The notes under the pieces: model-generated | Told to the model about the DNA's origin: nothing | The model's input: only the letters and a program-made list of their open reading frames with translations | Database searches by the model: none | Position numbers and translations under genes: made by a program | From: Bacteroidales bacterium | GTDB lineage: Bacteria; Bacteroidota; Bacteroidia; Bacteroidales; UBA4417 | DNA length: 64,000 nt | Assembly: GCA_016707785.1 (NCBI GenBank) | Contig: JADJGZ010000015.1 | Location: forward strand, 1 to 64,000 | Reading direction: 5' to 3' | Shown here: one piece after another, positions 54,773-64,000 of the stretch | Layout: every line of letters begins with the position of its first letter | How positions within the stretch are numbered: the first letter of the stretch is position 1

Positions 54773-55162
54773 ATGGCAAAGACCACCAAAGTTTCAAAGA
54801 AAAAAGTCGTAAAGGTTGACGCTATCGGAAGGGCATATATCTTTGCTTCTTTTAATAACATTATCATTTCACTGACCAATAGTGCCGGGCAAGTTATTTC
54901 CTGGGCTTCGGCAGGGAAAATGGGCTTCAGAGGTTCAAAAAAGAATACTCCATATGCTGCCCAGATGGCTGCAACAGATTGTGCAAAAGTTGCATATGAC
55001 CTAGGACTGCGTAAAGTAAAGGTTTTCGTTAAAGGACCCGGTTCAGGACGCGAATCTGCAATCCGTACTTTACATACAGCCGGAATTGAAGTGACAGAGA
55101 TTTTTGATATTACTCCTCTGCCACATAACGGATGCCGTCCTCCCAAACGCAGAAGGGTATAA
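54773..55162 (+). CDS. rpsK: 30S ribosomal protein S11
   Basis: A 129-residue platform protein. GRAYIFASFNNIIISLTNSA, GKMGFRGSKKNTPYAAQMAA and the C-terminal HNGCRPPKRRRV are diagnostic. It is 33 nt after rpsM. Confidence 0.98.
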   Translation: MAKTTKVSKKKVVKVDAIGRAYIFASFNNIIISLTNSAGQVISWASAGKMGFRGSKKNTPYAAQMAATDCAKVAYDLGLRKVKVFVKGPGSGRESAIRTLHTAGIEVTEIFDITPLPHNGCRPPKRRRV

Positions 55163-55223
55163 TGATCTCAATGAAACTTGGGGAAGAAAAATAACAGTTA
55201 AATCATCATAATAATTAGGCTTT

Positions 55224-55829
55224 ATGGCAAGATACATTGGTCCCAAGTCTAGGATAGCAAGGAAATTCAAGGAAGCTATCTATGGCCCCGACCGTTCTTT
55301 CGAAAAGAAAAACTATCCTCCCGGACAACACGGACAAAGCAAACGCAGAAAGAAAGTTTCTGAATATGGTGTTCAGTTGAACGAAAAACAAAAAGCAAAA
55401 TATACTTATGGTATTCTCGAGAAACAGTTCAAGAATACCTTCCTAAGGGCTTCTGCTAAGAGTGGAGTAACAGGTGTTATCCTTCTTCAATTAATTGAAG
55501 CACGTCTGGATAATGTAGTTTTCCGCCTCGGAATTGCACCTACCCGTGATGCTGCACGTCAGTTAGTTGGACATTGCCATATTACTGTAAATGGTAAAGT
55601 GATCAATGTTCCTTCCTATGAAGTAAACAAAGGCGATGTAGTTGGTGTCAGGGAACGTTCAAAATCACTTGAAGTTATCGTTAATTCACTCACCGGAAGG
55701 TCACATCGTTTCTCTTGGCTCGAATGGGATGAAGCCAGCATGAGTGGGAAGTTCCTTAATTTCCCCGAACGTGATGAAATCCCAGAAAACATTAAGGAAC
55801 AACTTATCGTTGAATTGTATTCGAAGTAA
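55224..55829 (+). CDS. rpsD: 30S ribosomal protein S4
   Basis: A 201-residue early 16S binder with an S4 RNA-binding fold (RLDNVVFRLGIAPTRDAARQ, LVGHCHITVNGKVINVPSYE). It starts MARYIGPKSRIARKFKEAIY. The N-terminal zinc Cys cluster found in some S4 is absent. In E. coli S4 controls the alpha operon; no leader homologous to that site is seen. Confidence 0.98.
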   Translation: MARYIGPKSRIARKFKEAIYGPDRSFEKKNYPPGQHGQSKRRKKVSEYGVQLNEKQKAKYTYGILEKQFKNTFLRASAKSGVTGVILLQLIEARLDNVVFRLGIAPTRDAARQLVGHCHITVNGKVINVPSYEVNKGDVVGVRERSKSLEVIVNSLTGRSHRFSWLEWDEASMSGKFLNFPERDEIPENIKEQLIVELYSK

Positions 55830-55867
55830 TCGTTTATCTTGCAACAATCAACCAAGAAAGGATATTT

Positions 55868-56860
55868 ATGGCCATTTTAGCATTCCAGAAGCCTGATAAG
55901 GTTATTATGATACAAGCCGACGAGTTCGACGGTATCTTTGAATTCCGTCCTCTCGAGCCAGGTTTTGGTATCACTATCGGTAATGCTTTGCGCAGGATAC
56001 TTCTTTCATCGCTTGAAGGATATGCCATTACTGGTATACGTATTGATGGAGTAGATCATGAGTTCTCCTCTATCAAGGGCGTTGTGGAAGATGTTACCGA
56101 TATAGTTCTTAACCTTAAAAAGGTTCGCTTCCGTAAGCAAATTGAATCGGAAGAAAGTGAGAAAGTAAATTTCTCAATTACAGGCAAAGATGTCGTTACA
56201 GCAGGTGACATCGCCAAACACCTCTCTATATTTCAGGTGCTGAACCCGGAAGTTGTGATTTGTCACATGGAATCTTCTGTGAAGCTGAATATGGAAGTAA
56301 GTATCAATAAGGGTAGGGGATATGTACCGGCAGAAGAAAACAAAGTGCCTACAGCATTACTTGGAACAATTGCCATTGATTCTATCCATACTCCTATTAA
56401 AAATGTGAAGTATAATATCGAGAATTTCCGCGTTGAACAAAAAACCGACTACGAAAAACTCGTTCTTGAGATTAAGACTGATGGTTCAATCCATCCAAAG
56501 GAAGCTCTCAAAGAAGCAGCCAGGATTTTAATTCATCACTTTATGTTATTCAGTGATGAGAAAATTACCCTGGATACTGAAGAGAAAGCTGTTGCTGAAG
56601 AGTTTGATGAAAATACCCTTCACATCCGTCAGTTGCTCAAAACCAAGCTGGTCGATATGGACCTCTCCGTTCGTGCTCTCAATTGTTTGAAAGCAGCTGA
56701 CGTGGAAACCCTTGGCGACCTTGTATCATTCAATAAGAATGACTTGCTGAAATTCAGGAACTTTGGAAAGAAATCACTTACTGAACTTGAAGAGTTGGTG
56801 AAATCAAAGAACCTTGAATTCGGGATGAATACCGCTAAGTATAAATTAGATAAGGAATAA
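55868..56860 (+). CDS. rpoA: RNA polymerase alpha subunit
   Basis: A 330-residue assembly scaffold of RNA polymerase. The N-terminal domain (residues about 20-235) carries FRPLEPGFGITIGNALRRIL and GYVPAEENK; the C-terminal domain (about 255-325) carries LDMDLSVRALNCLKAADVE-like helices and NFGKKSLTELEELV, which contacts DNA and activators. It lies between rpsD and rplQ as usual. Confidence 0.98.
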   Translation: MAILAFQKPDKVIMIQADEFDGIFEFRPLEPGFGITIGNALRRILLSSLEGYAITGIRIDGVDHEFSSIKGVVEDVTDIVLNLKKVRFRKQIESEESEKVNFSITGKDVVTAGDIAKHLSIFQVLNPEVVICHMESSVKLNMEVSINKGRGYVPAEENKVPTALLGTIAIDSIHTPIKNVKYNIENFRVEQKTDYEKLVLEIKTDGSIHPKEALKEAARILIHHFMLFSDEKITLDTEEKAVAEEFDENTLHIRQLLKTKLVDMDLSVRALNCLKAADVETLGDLVSFNKNDLLKFRNFGKKSLTELEELVKSKNLEFGMNTAKYKLDKE

Positions 56861-56865
56861 GCGAA

Positions 56866-57477
56866 ATGAGACATCAAAAAGCAGTTAACCACCTGGGTAG
56901 AACAAGCGCTCACCGCAAAGCAATGCTCGCCAATATGGGCAGTTCTTTGATCATGCACAAGCGCATCACCACCACCCTCGCTAAGGCTAAGGCACTCCGT
57001 TCATATATTGAACCACTGATTACAAGAGCCAAGGAAGATTCAACTCCCAGCCGTCGTTTAGTATTTAGTTATCTTCAGGATAAAGAAGCTGTTACAGAAC
57101 TCTTCCGTGAGGTTTCCGTTAAGGTAGCCAATCGCCCTGGTGGATATACCAGAATCCTGAAAACAGGCTTCCGCCTTGGTGATAATGCCGATATGTGTAT
57201 CATTGAGCTGGTTGACTACAACCAGGCAATGCTGGAGGCTAAAGAAGCTGCTCCAAAGAAAGCTACACGTCGCCGCCGTTCCACCGGTAAGAAAGCTGAA
57301 ACAACAACTGAAGTAGAAGCAAAACCAAAAACCTCTAAAGCAAAAGATAAAGCTGAAGTAGTAGAAGAAAAAGTGGAAACCAAAGTTGCTGAAAAGGAAG
57401 TTGAAACTCCGGTAGCTGAAAACATTGAAGAAGCTCCTGATGAAACAACTGGTGAAGATACCGAGAACAAACAATAA
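56866..57477 (+). CDS. rplQ: 50S ribosomal protein L17 with long charged tail
   Basis: A 203-residue protein. The first ~120 residues are canonical L17 (MRHQKAVNHLGRTSAHRKAM, then TTLAKAKALRSYIEPLITRA, NRPGGYTRIL). The following ~80 residues are an unusual tail rich in Lys, Glu, Ala, Thr and Val (KKATRRRRSTGKKAETTTEV onwards), first basic and then acidic, and probably disordered. E. coli L17 is 127 residues. Comparable tails occur in Bacteroidota. It is the last gene of the cluster, followed 16 nt later by a strong terminator. Confidence 0.95.
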   Translation: MRHQKAVNHLGRTSAHRKAMLANMGSSLIMHKRITTTLAKAKALRSYIEPLITRAKEDSTPSRRLVFSYLQDKEAVTELFREVSVKVANRPGGYTRILKTGFRLGDNADMCIIELVDYNQAMLEAKEAAPKKATRRRRSTGKKAETTTEVEAKPKTSKAKDKAEVVEEKVETKVAEKEVETPVAENIEEAPDETTGEDTENKQ

Positions 57478-57493
57478 TATGTAATTGTATTAT

Positions 57494-57531
57494 AAAAGGA
57501 TAAGGTGAAGAATTCTTCACTTTATCCTTTT
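57494..57531 (+). terminator. Terminator of the ribosomal cluster
   Basis: An inverted repeat AAAAGGATAAGGTGAAG ... CTTCACTTTATCCTTTT (one G/T mismatch) around AATT, with a T run at its end. It lies between rplQ and eno. Confidence 0.85.
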
Positions 57532-57698
57532 CGCTTGTCAGAACATTTAGTTATTTTAAATTAACAATATGTTCATTTGTTGTAAACATCAAAATCCTAT
57601 TATCAACCAGTTAAAGGCGCTGTATAATAAATAGCTATTCTTAGGTATACTGACAACCTTTTCTTGTTGACATAATTAAATAATTTAAAACTTTAAAC

Positions 57699-58988
57699 AT
57701 GAGCCAGATTGTAAACATTACAGCCCGCCAGATCCTTGATTCTCGCGGAAATCCAACAGTTGAAGTTGACGTATATACCTCCAATGGTATTATGGGACGT
57801 GCTGCCGTACCATCAGGCGCTTCCACAGGTGTGCACGAAGCCTGCGAATTACGTGATGACGATAAAAGTACCTACCTTGGAAAAGGAGTTTTAAAAGCAG
57901 TTCAGAATGTAAATAAAACTATCGCTGAAGAACTCAAGGGTGCGTTTATTTCGGAACAGAACGAAATCGACCGTCGAATGATTGAATTGGATGGTACACC
58001 AAATAAATCAAATTTAGGAGCTAATGCAATTCTTGGAGTTTCTCTGGCTGTTGCAAATGCAGCTGCCCAGGAATCCAGCCAGTTCCTTTATCGTTATGTT
58101 GGGGGAGTTAATGCCAATACCCTCCCTATCCCAATGATGAATATCATCAACGGTGGTTCTCATGCCGATAATAGTATCGATTTTCAGGAATTTATGATCA
58201 TGCCTGTTGGAGCTCCAACATTTGCCGAAGCTCTCCGTATGGGAGCCGAAGTTTTTCACAGCCTGAAATCTGTTCTTAAAAAATCTGGTTATTCGACTAA
58301 TGTAGGTGATGAAGGCGGTTTCGCACCAAACCTTAAGAGCAATGAAGAAGCAATTACTGTTATTCTTCAAGCCATTGAAAAAGCAGGTTACAAACCCGGA
58401 CAGGATGTTTATATCTCCCTCGATCCAGCTTCAAGTGAATACTATCTCCCCGAAGAAAAAGTATATCACCTTCATAAATCAACCGGCGATAAACTGACCT
58501 CTTCACAAATGGTTGATTATTGGAATAACTGGATCCAGAAATATCCTATTATTTCAATTGAAGACGGTATGGCAGAAGACGATTGGGACGGTTGGAAACT
58601 GATGACCGACACCATGGGTAAGAAAATCCAACTCGTTGGTGATGACCTTTTTGTTACTAATACCAAACGCCTCCAAATGGGTATTGATAAAGGCGTTGCT
58701 AATTCCATTCTGGTAAAGGTGAACCAAATCGGGACACTTACTGAAACCATTGAAGCTGTTACCTTAGCCTATCGTAACTCTTACACAGCAGTGATGAGCC
58801 ATCGTTCAGGTGAAACGGAAGATACTACGATTGCCGACCTGGCAGTTGCACTTAACACTGGTCTTATCAAGACCGGTTCAGCCAGTCGTACCGATCGTAT
58901 CTGTAAATACAACCAGTTACTCAGGATTGAAGAAATCCTTGGCAGCTCCGCAAAATACCTTGGCAAAGACTTCAAGTACGCACGATAA
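57699..58988 (+). CDS. eno: Enolase
   Basis: A 429-residue glycolytic enzyme that interconverts 2-phosphoglycerate and PEP. Landmarks: the ARQILDSRGNPTVEVDV N-terminus, the mobile loop with GVHEACELRD, metal site Asp/Glu in SIEDGMAEDDW and LVGDDLFVTN, catalytic Lys in SILVKVNQIGTLTE, and SHRSGETEDTTIADLAVALN. It is separated from rplQ by a terminator and 221 nt, so it is probably an independent unit, although it commonly follows rplQ in this phylum. Confidence 0.98.
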   Translation: MSQIVNITARQILDSRGNPTVEVDVYTSNGIMGRAAVPSGASTGVHEACELRDDDKSTYLGKGVLKAVQNVNKTIAEELKGAFISEQNEIDRRMIELDGTPNKSNLGANAILGVSLAVANAAAQESSQFLYRYVGGVNANTLPIPMMNIINGGSHADNSIDFQEFMIMPVGAPTFAEALRMGAEVFHSLKSVLKKSGYSTNVGDEGGFAPNLKSNEEAITVILQAIEKAGYKPGQDVYISLDPASSEYYLPEEKVYHLHKSTGDKLTSSQMVDYWNNWIQKYPIISIEDGMAEDDWDGWKLMTDTMGKKIQLVGDDLFVTNTKRLQMGIDKGVANSILVKVNQIGTLTETIEAVTLAYRNSYTAVMSHRSGETEDTTIADLAVALNTGLIKTGSASRTDRICKYNQLLRIEEILGSSAKYLGKDFKYAR

Positions 58989-59030
58989 CTGGTAAAAGGG
59001 AAGCCTCTTTCCTGATAAAATACCAAAAAC

Positions 59031-59072
59031 ACCCCCTGCAGAGGTTCTCAATTCTGGACTGCTGCAGGGGGT
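59031..59072 (+). terminator. Terminator of eno
   Basis: An 11-bp perfect stem ACCCCCTGCAG / CTGCAGGGGGT with a 20-nt loop, followed by AACTTTTCTT on the plus strand. Confidence 0.85.
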
Positions 59073-59110
59073 AACTTTTCTTCAGATACAGACAATTTAA
59101 ATAAGAGTTG

Positions 59111-59118
59111 TATTTTTG
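59111..59118 (+). promoter_or_regulatory. TAnnTTTG -7 box of the TPR membrane protein gene
   Basis: TATTTTTG matches the -7 consensus. Its last three bases are the TTG at which the open frame could start, so that codon would not be transcribed in full; the GTG at 59134 is the likelier start. Confidence 0.5.
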
Positions 59119-59133
59119 AATAAAATCCATTTT

Positions 59134-60872
59134 GTGAAAATTGCCACTAAAGAATCAGAAAAATTAAGTTCAAGTACCCGGGTTGAGAACCAAACCTGGT
59201 TTAAAGGTGTCAATCCCGGCCTGATTCTTTCGGGAAGCCTGCTATTGATAGCTGTTGTAACATGGTTTACTTATCATTCCTCATTGTGGAATGGGTTTGT
59301 TAACTATGACGACAACCTGTATATCTATGAAAACAGTGATATCCGGAATTTATCCTGGAACAATATCCTGGGTTTCTTTAAAGGGAATATTGGGCAGTAT
59401 CCTCCACTTACCATGATTGCCTTTTCATTGATTTATCATTTCATAGGTCCTGAACCAACCTCTTTTCATGTGGTAAGTTTGGTATTACATGTTTTCAATA
59501 GCCTGCTCGTATTTTTATTTATCTATCACTTTGACCGCAAGGTTCTTGCCGCACTTGTTTCTGGATTGTTATTCGGGCTTCATCCCATGCACGTAGAGTC
59601 GGTGGCATGGGCAACGGAACTAAAAGATCTGTTATATACGGCTTTTTTCCTGGGTGGGCTTCTGGCATATCAATCGTATCAGCAATTAGGAAACCAGCGA
59701 AAATACCTGGTAATAGCCCTGGTTTTGTTTATTCTCTCTTGTCTTTCGAAAGGAATGGCAGTGGTTTTTCCATTGGTATTGTTGCTGATGGATTTTTACA
59801 ATTCAGGGAAGATCAGTAAGAAACAATGGTTGGAAAAGAATTCCATTTTTTGTTTTGGCTTTTATTTGGGGTTTTTTGACCCTGATCACCCAGCAATCGA
59901 TGGGGGCATTGGATGGTGGAACCTCAGTCACCTTTTTGAAAGACTATTTGTTTTTTCACATGGAATTCTCTTTTACCTTACAAAAGCCATTTTCCCTATT
60001 CAGCTTTCTGCCTTCTATCCTTTCCCCATGGGATATGGCGGAGGTCTTCCTAATTCGGTTTACTTTAGCATAGTTGGAGTGATATTTCTTTGTGCAGTAC
60101 TTTATTTTGCTAAGAAATACCGCAAAATTCTGGTTTTCGGTTTTCTTTTCTTTCTTGTAAATTTATTACTTGTCCTGCAGCTCTTGCCAGTTGGTATGGC
60201 TATTACTGCTGACCGCTATTTTTACCTGTCATCCATGGGTCTTTTCTTTATTATAAGTTATTTCTTGGATGAATTGATTCACCATCAGCCTCGTTTAAGG
60301 GCCAGTGTGCTCAGTATAACAATTTTCATCCTGGCAGGATTGGCAGTGCTGACTCATTCAGCTAAAGATTTGGGAAAACAGCATATCACTCTGGAACCAG
60401 GTTTTAACAAATTCACAACCATACAAAGGATATGCCTTAGCCTATACCAACCGGGGTGATGCCTATGCTGACCGCAATGATTTTGATGCTGCCATCAGGG
60501 ATTATGATAAGGCGCTTGAATTGAATCCTGAATATATTGATGCCTTGAATAACCGTGGAATGATTAAAGGGTTGAAACAAGAATATGCCGGAGGCAAACT
60601 CGATTTTGATGCTGCCTAGTCATTCGTCCCGATTTCGCCAAGGCCTATAATAATCGCGGGAATGCTAATCGTTTTCTGGGGATGCCGAGGCTGCACTGGA
60701 CGACTTCAACAAGGCCATCACTATCAAACCTGATTATCTTGATGCCTATATCAACAGAGGAGTTATGTTATACCTCGTTGGTGATTCCCTGGCAGCCTGT
60801 CGTGACTGGAAAAAAGTCAGGGACGCAGGTTCCGGTGCGGCGGACCAGTTGTTAAAGGATTATTGCAAGTAA
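59134..60872 (+). pseudogene. Multi-pass membrane protein with C-terminal TPR repeats, frameshifted
   Basis: The product resembles the family of TPR-containing membrane proteins with a glycosyltransferase-like (mannosyltransferase-type) N-terminal half: about 10 helices, a NYDDNLYIYENSDIRNLSW motif after helix 1, and GLHPMHVESVAWATELKDLL. TPR repeats follow (YTNRGDAYADRNDFDAAIRD, YDKALELNPEYIDALNNRG, AYINRGVMLYLVGDSLAACR), ending LLKDYCK at 60872. The frame is broken at least five times: one base gained near 59840, one lost near 59915, and breaks near 60415, 60618 and 60683. No single continuous protein is possible as written. The sugar acceptor, if any, is unknown. Confidence 0.75.
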
Positions 60873-62006
60873 TCAGGCTGGCAATAGGAATTGCTTGTAA
60901 TTTTCTTTGGTAATAACCTTACATTCACTTTCAGGATAAGCACCACGAAAAGTTTTAGGAAAAAACACCTTTCTTGCAGGGTTCCACTTGAATTCGTAGG
61001 CGAATAATTTGCCGTCCTGTTCTTCAAGATAATCTATTTCCTGCTGTGCAGTGGTCCTCCAGAACCAGCGGTTTACCAACTTCTCATGGTAGTCAAGGTA
61101 TTTGGTGCGCTCACTTATAAGGAAGTTCTCCCACAATGCTCCTGTGTCGTTACGCAATTCCAGCGGCTGAAAGTTAGAAATTAGGGCATTCCTGATCCCA
61201 TTATCGTAGAAGTAAATCTTTTTCGCTGCTTTTAATTCATTCCTGAGGTTTCTGCTGAAAGAGTTCAACCTGAAGATTACCTGCATCTGTTCCAACAAAA
61301 GGATGTATTTTTCAATGGTTATTTTATCGATTTCAATCAGGTTGCTGAGTTCATTGAATGAAACTTCATTCCCAATCTGAAAGGCAAGCGCCTGTACAAG
61401 CCTGACCAATTTATCCGGTTTTTTAATTCGTTCCCATACTAGTATGTCTTTATATAAGTAACTCTCTGTCAGTTCATGAAGTACTTTTTTCTCATTTCCG
61501 GGATTTGATACTACTTCCGGGAAATATCCATAGATCATTCGTAATTGCAAATGTTTCATTTCCTCAAAAAGTCCGTGATGAGCTGCCATTTCCCCAAATG
61601 ATAACGGAAAGAGCTGATACTCCCATTTCCTGCCTGTAAGTGGTTCATTAATCTCGTTAGCCAATTCAAGAGCTGAACTTCCAGAGGCAATAACCTGGAT
61701 TTCAGGGATATTATCAATTACCAATTTTAGTTTAAGCCCGATATTTTCAATCCGTTGTGCTTCATCAATCACAATTACTCTGTTATCCTCGAAAAGTGTT
61801 TTGAATTTTTCCGTTGTAATGTTCTCAAATAGTGTCCTGATGTCAGGTAATCTCGTCTCCATTGAACCATAGTACCTTTTGCATGTTCCGTTTGAATCAG
61901 CATTTTCAGTAATGTAGTTTTACCTGCCTGTCGTGCCCCAATAAAAATAATTGCTCTTCCCTGTCAAAATTATTTCTGATGGTTCTGTAATAATACTATT
62001 AATCAT
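60873..62006 (-). pseudogene. AAA ATPase with DUF4143-type C-terminal domain, frameshifted at its N-terminus
   Basis: This belongs to the AAA_14/DUF4143 group (ATPase plus C-terminal nuclease-like domain). The open part begins METRLPDIRTLFENITTEKF at 61862 and includes Walker B VIVIDEAQRIENIG, the sensor QVIASGSSALELANE, GRKWEYQLFPLSFGEMAAHH, and the C-terminal ALWENFLISERTKYLDYH and RTTAQQEIDYLEEQDGKLFA blocks. The missing N-terminus, with a perfect Walker A (FIGARQAGKTTLLKM), lies just upstream at about 61870-61975 in a different frame, and the family word LWFNGDE falls in a third frame. Two or three lost bases explain this. A TACTTTTG -7 box at 62025-62032 sets the start at 62006. It is convergent with the TPR gene, with no gap. 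Function unknown. Confidence 0.8.
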
Positions 62007-62024
62007 TTTGCAGCATTTATTCGA

Positions 62025-62032
62025 CAAAAGTA
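62025..62032 (-). promoter_or_regulatory. TAnnTTTG -7 box of the AAA/DUF4143 gene
   Basis: The minus strand reads TACTTTTG, 18 nt before the start codon at 62006. A good consensus match; it supports the longer gene model that includes the Walker A motif. Confidence 0.55.
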
Positions 62033-62235
62033 TAATAAAATGCGATCGTAATCGAAAATTAATATAATAATTTGTGATTATACCCTAAAAATATACATAA
62101 ATGTATGAATCAAAAGCAGGTTTAAATCAGCCGATACGTTGAAAAAAGTTCTAAATCATTAAGGTTTCAATCAGTTTGGGCTAACTATAAATGCATAATT
62201 TTTTTGAATCATCCTTATAATGTAATTCAAGCTAT

Positions 62236-62243
62236 TATCTTTG
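62236..62243 (+). promoter_or_regulatory. TAnnTTTG -7 box of the thioredoxin-fold gene
   Basis: TATCTTTG, 13 nt before the GTG start at 62257; it supports the gene model that begins with a signal peptide. Confidence 0.5.
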
Positions 62244-62256
62244 ATAAAAAAGTGTT

Positions 62257-63596
62257 GTGAAGAATCTGTATATATTACTTGTTTTTTTGTTGTGTTTAAG
62301 TAACGGCTTTTCACAAATTGTCATTCGTTTAGTGGGAGCTTGAGAAGAAAATACTATACTTCCAAACCTTCACCCTTTCAGGCTACCAGAAAATTGACAG
62401 TGCAAGGGTAACCAATGGTGAACTTACATTCCCGATTACAACAACGACCCCTTCTGGAGTTTATAGGATTGGGGATGGGAAAAACGGGTTTGATTTTATA
62501 TTGAATGAGAAAGAGATTCGCTTTTCTACCTCCTGGCCGCAAATGCAGGAAAATCTGAAAGTGCTGAAATCTGATGAAAATCAGCTTTGGCAAATATACA
62601 GTAAGAAAAGAGATCAATCCTATCTTCACCTCGACTTGTTAAACCAGGTGCTGGTTTATTATGATTCCCAAACTGATTATTACGCAACTACATTAAAGGA
62701 ATTTACCGGAATTCAGGAAACCTTCAGGAACTGGACCGATTCTATTATCACTGTTCAACCTAAATCCTATGTTGCCAGGTACATCCGTGCCGACCGGAAA
62801 CCTGTTATTCCACCGGGGTTAACATTGAATGAACAAAAAGTATTTTTCAGGGAACATTGGTTTGATGGCATCGACTGGAAGGATAATTCCATGATGACCT
62901 CAGAAGTGCTAACAGCTAAGATTACTTCATACCTGGGATTATATTCGAACTCCAATGCAGGGAAAGCTGAATTATCACAAGGATTTATGATGGCGGTGGA
63001 TAAGATCTTACCTCTTGCAAAGCAGAATCCGGAAGTTTATGATTTTTGCCTCAAGTACCTTATCCGTGGTTTTGAACGATATGGTTTTGAAGATGTGATC
63101 TTGCATATGGCAACAAATTATACATCTTCCCAGCAATGCGAAAATGAACATCAGGCTGAAACACTTGCCCGGCTTGAGAAGTACAAGTTGTTAAGCGTAG
63201 GGAAAGTTGCACCCGATATTCATATGAAGGACTTGTCAGGAAAGGATTTCATACTTGGCAGTATTAAACAACAAAAGCTAATCGTTTTCTGGGCCAGCTG
63301 GTGCCCACATTGCAAGGAGCTGATTCCGGATATTATCAATTGGTCGAAGCAGCCTTCAAATCAAAAAATTCAGGTGGTACCTGTTAGTCTGGATGAAGAC
63401 AAAAACGCTCTTGAGAATGCAATAAAAGAGCTGGGAATTCCCTGGCCGGTTATGTGTGATTTCAAAAATGGAGTTCCCAGGTGGCGGTGGATTATAATAT
63501 CTATGCTACCCCACCATGCTGCTATTGGACAAGGATAATAAGATCATGGCAAAACCTATGAACCTTGCAGAACTTCAGCAAGCGATGAATAAATAG
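62257..63596 (+). pseudogene. Exported thioredoxin-fold (TlpA-like) protein, frameshifted
   Basis: A periplasmic thiol-disulfide protein of about 445 residues when joined. The start GTG at 62257 gives a signal peptide (LYILLVFLLCLSNGFSQ). After a break near 62338 the frame continues with WELEKKILYFQTFTLSGYQK, a DUF4369-like N-terminal beta domain, a helical middle (FREHWFDGIDWKDNSMM), and a thioredoxin domain with the active site WASWCPHCKEL. The open frame is lost again near 63465, where FK.WSSQVAVDYNIYATPTML in another frame restores the thioredoxin cis-Pro region (ATPT), and near 63510; the real end is NLAELQQAMNK at 63596. Three single-base losses explain all of this. Likely role: reduction of periplasmic disulfides or cytochrome maturation, as for TlpA/ResA (inference). 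Confidence 0.8.
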
Positions 63597-63710
63597 TCGC
63601 TAAGGAATAAATAGCCTGCCGGCAAGGCAGGAATTTCACGGATCAGGACGGATTTACGCGTGGATCGCTGACGTTCCATTTAGGTCAGTTGTTCTGTGTC
63701 CTAAAAGCTT
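63597..63710. repeat. Intergenic spacer with a dispersed hairpin
   Basis: It contains CCTGCC-GGCAA-GGCAGG at 63613-63629, the same stem-loop design as the repeats at 82-155 and 1864-1935, followed by AATTTCACGGATCAGGACGG, which echoes the CACGAATT-type words at the start of the window. Confidence 0.5.
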
Positions 63711-64000
63711 TTACAGGTTTTTTAACAGGAAGTCAGTCATTCTGGTATAGAGGTGATGGGAAGTATTCCCTCCATAAATACCATGATTCCGGTTGGTATA
63801 TAACTGCATGTCAAATTGTTTCTCTGCCTGTACCAATCGTTCCGAAAACTCAATGGTGTTTTGAACATGCACGTTATCATCTGCTAAACCGTGACAAAGC
63901 AGGAGTTTTCCTTTCAGGTTCTCGGCAAAATTCAGTGGTGAATTCTGGTCATATCCTTCAGGGTTTTCCTGGGGAGTACGCATGAATCGTTCGGTGTAAA
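63711..64000 (-). CDS. Prolyl oligopeptidase family S9 (DPP-IV type), C-terminal part
   Basis: The last 95 residues of a serine peptidase of the dipeptidyl-peptidase IV group; the gene continues beyond the window edge (frame open to 64000, reading YTERFMRTPQENPEGYDQ). Catalytic Asp is in HGLADDNVH and catalytic His in NRNHGIYGGNTSHHLYTRMT; the Ser lies outside. In Bacteroidota these enzymes are usually exported and release X-Pro dipeptides during peptide use. Confidence 0.9.
   Translation of the reverse strand, partial: YTERFMRTPQENPEGYDQNSPLNFAENLKGKLLLCHGLADDNVHVQNTIEFSERLVQAEKQFDMQLYTNRNHGIYGGNTSHHLYTRMTDFLLKNL

Overview
The window is a piece of a Bacteroidota chromosome, most likely from a Bacteroidales-like lineage (inference). 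The supporting evidence is: secreted proteins with C-terminal type IX secretion (Por) sorting domains, a DUF4290 protein, DUF4402 and DUF5916/CBM9-like envelope proteins, a tmRNA tag of the form GNDYNYALAA, many start-proximal TAnnTTTG boxes (the Bacteroidota -7 element), and one continuous rpsL-to-rplQ ribosomal cluster that lacks tuf and adk and is followed by eno.

Layout. 0.3-1.5 kb holds two broken DUF4402 surface-protein genes, set among dispersed short hairpin repeats. 2.2-14.8 kb (minus strand) is a signalling operon: a 3087-residue soluble histidine kinase with 18 PAS and 3 GAF domains, an Rcp1-like single-domain response regulator, and a hybrid kinase (REC-PASx3-HisKA-HATPase-REC). 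15.4-15.8 kb is tmRNA (ssrA) with its promoter and terminator. 15.9-23.8 kb (minus) holds an NtrC-type regulator without a DNA-binding domain, a NatAB-like ABC exporter, dnaJ, grpE, murA (with Asp in place of the fosfomycin-target Cys) and a DUF4290 gene. 24.0-29.3 kb has a poly-G tract, a MATE transporter gene and two tandem paralogous T9SS cargo genes; a decayed copy of the MATE 3' end lies between the paralogs and records the duplication. 29.3-38.7 kb carries a UvrD/PcrA helicase, a LiaF-LytS-LytR-like envelope-stress cassette, a DUF5916 protein, a dockerin-like relic and an AAA ATPase. 38.9-39.2 kb holds a promoter followed by a strongly self-complementary segment with a 6S-like shape, a candidate structured RNA. 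39.3-57.5 kb is the str-S10-spc-alpha ribosomal supercluster with fusA, secY, map, infA and rpoA, followed by eno. 59.1-64 kb has a membrane/TPR protein, an AAA/DUF4143-type ATPase and a thioredoxin-fold lipo/periplasmic protein, all frameshifted, and the C-terminal end of a DPP-IV-type S9 peptidase that runs off the window.

Sequence quality matters for interpretation. Seven genes are broken by one or more single-base indels, mostly losses and often in short homopolymer runs, while the 9.3-kb kinase gene and all 33 ribosomal-cluster genes are open. Together with the poly-G tract, this suggests local base-calling or assembly error at least as strongly as real gene decay. I annotate those genes over their full reconstructed spans and state where the frame changes.
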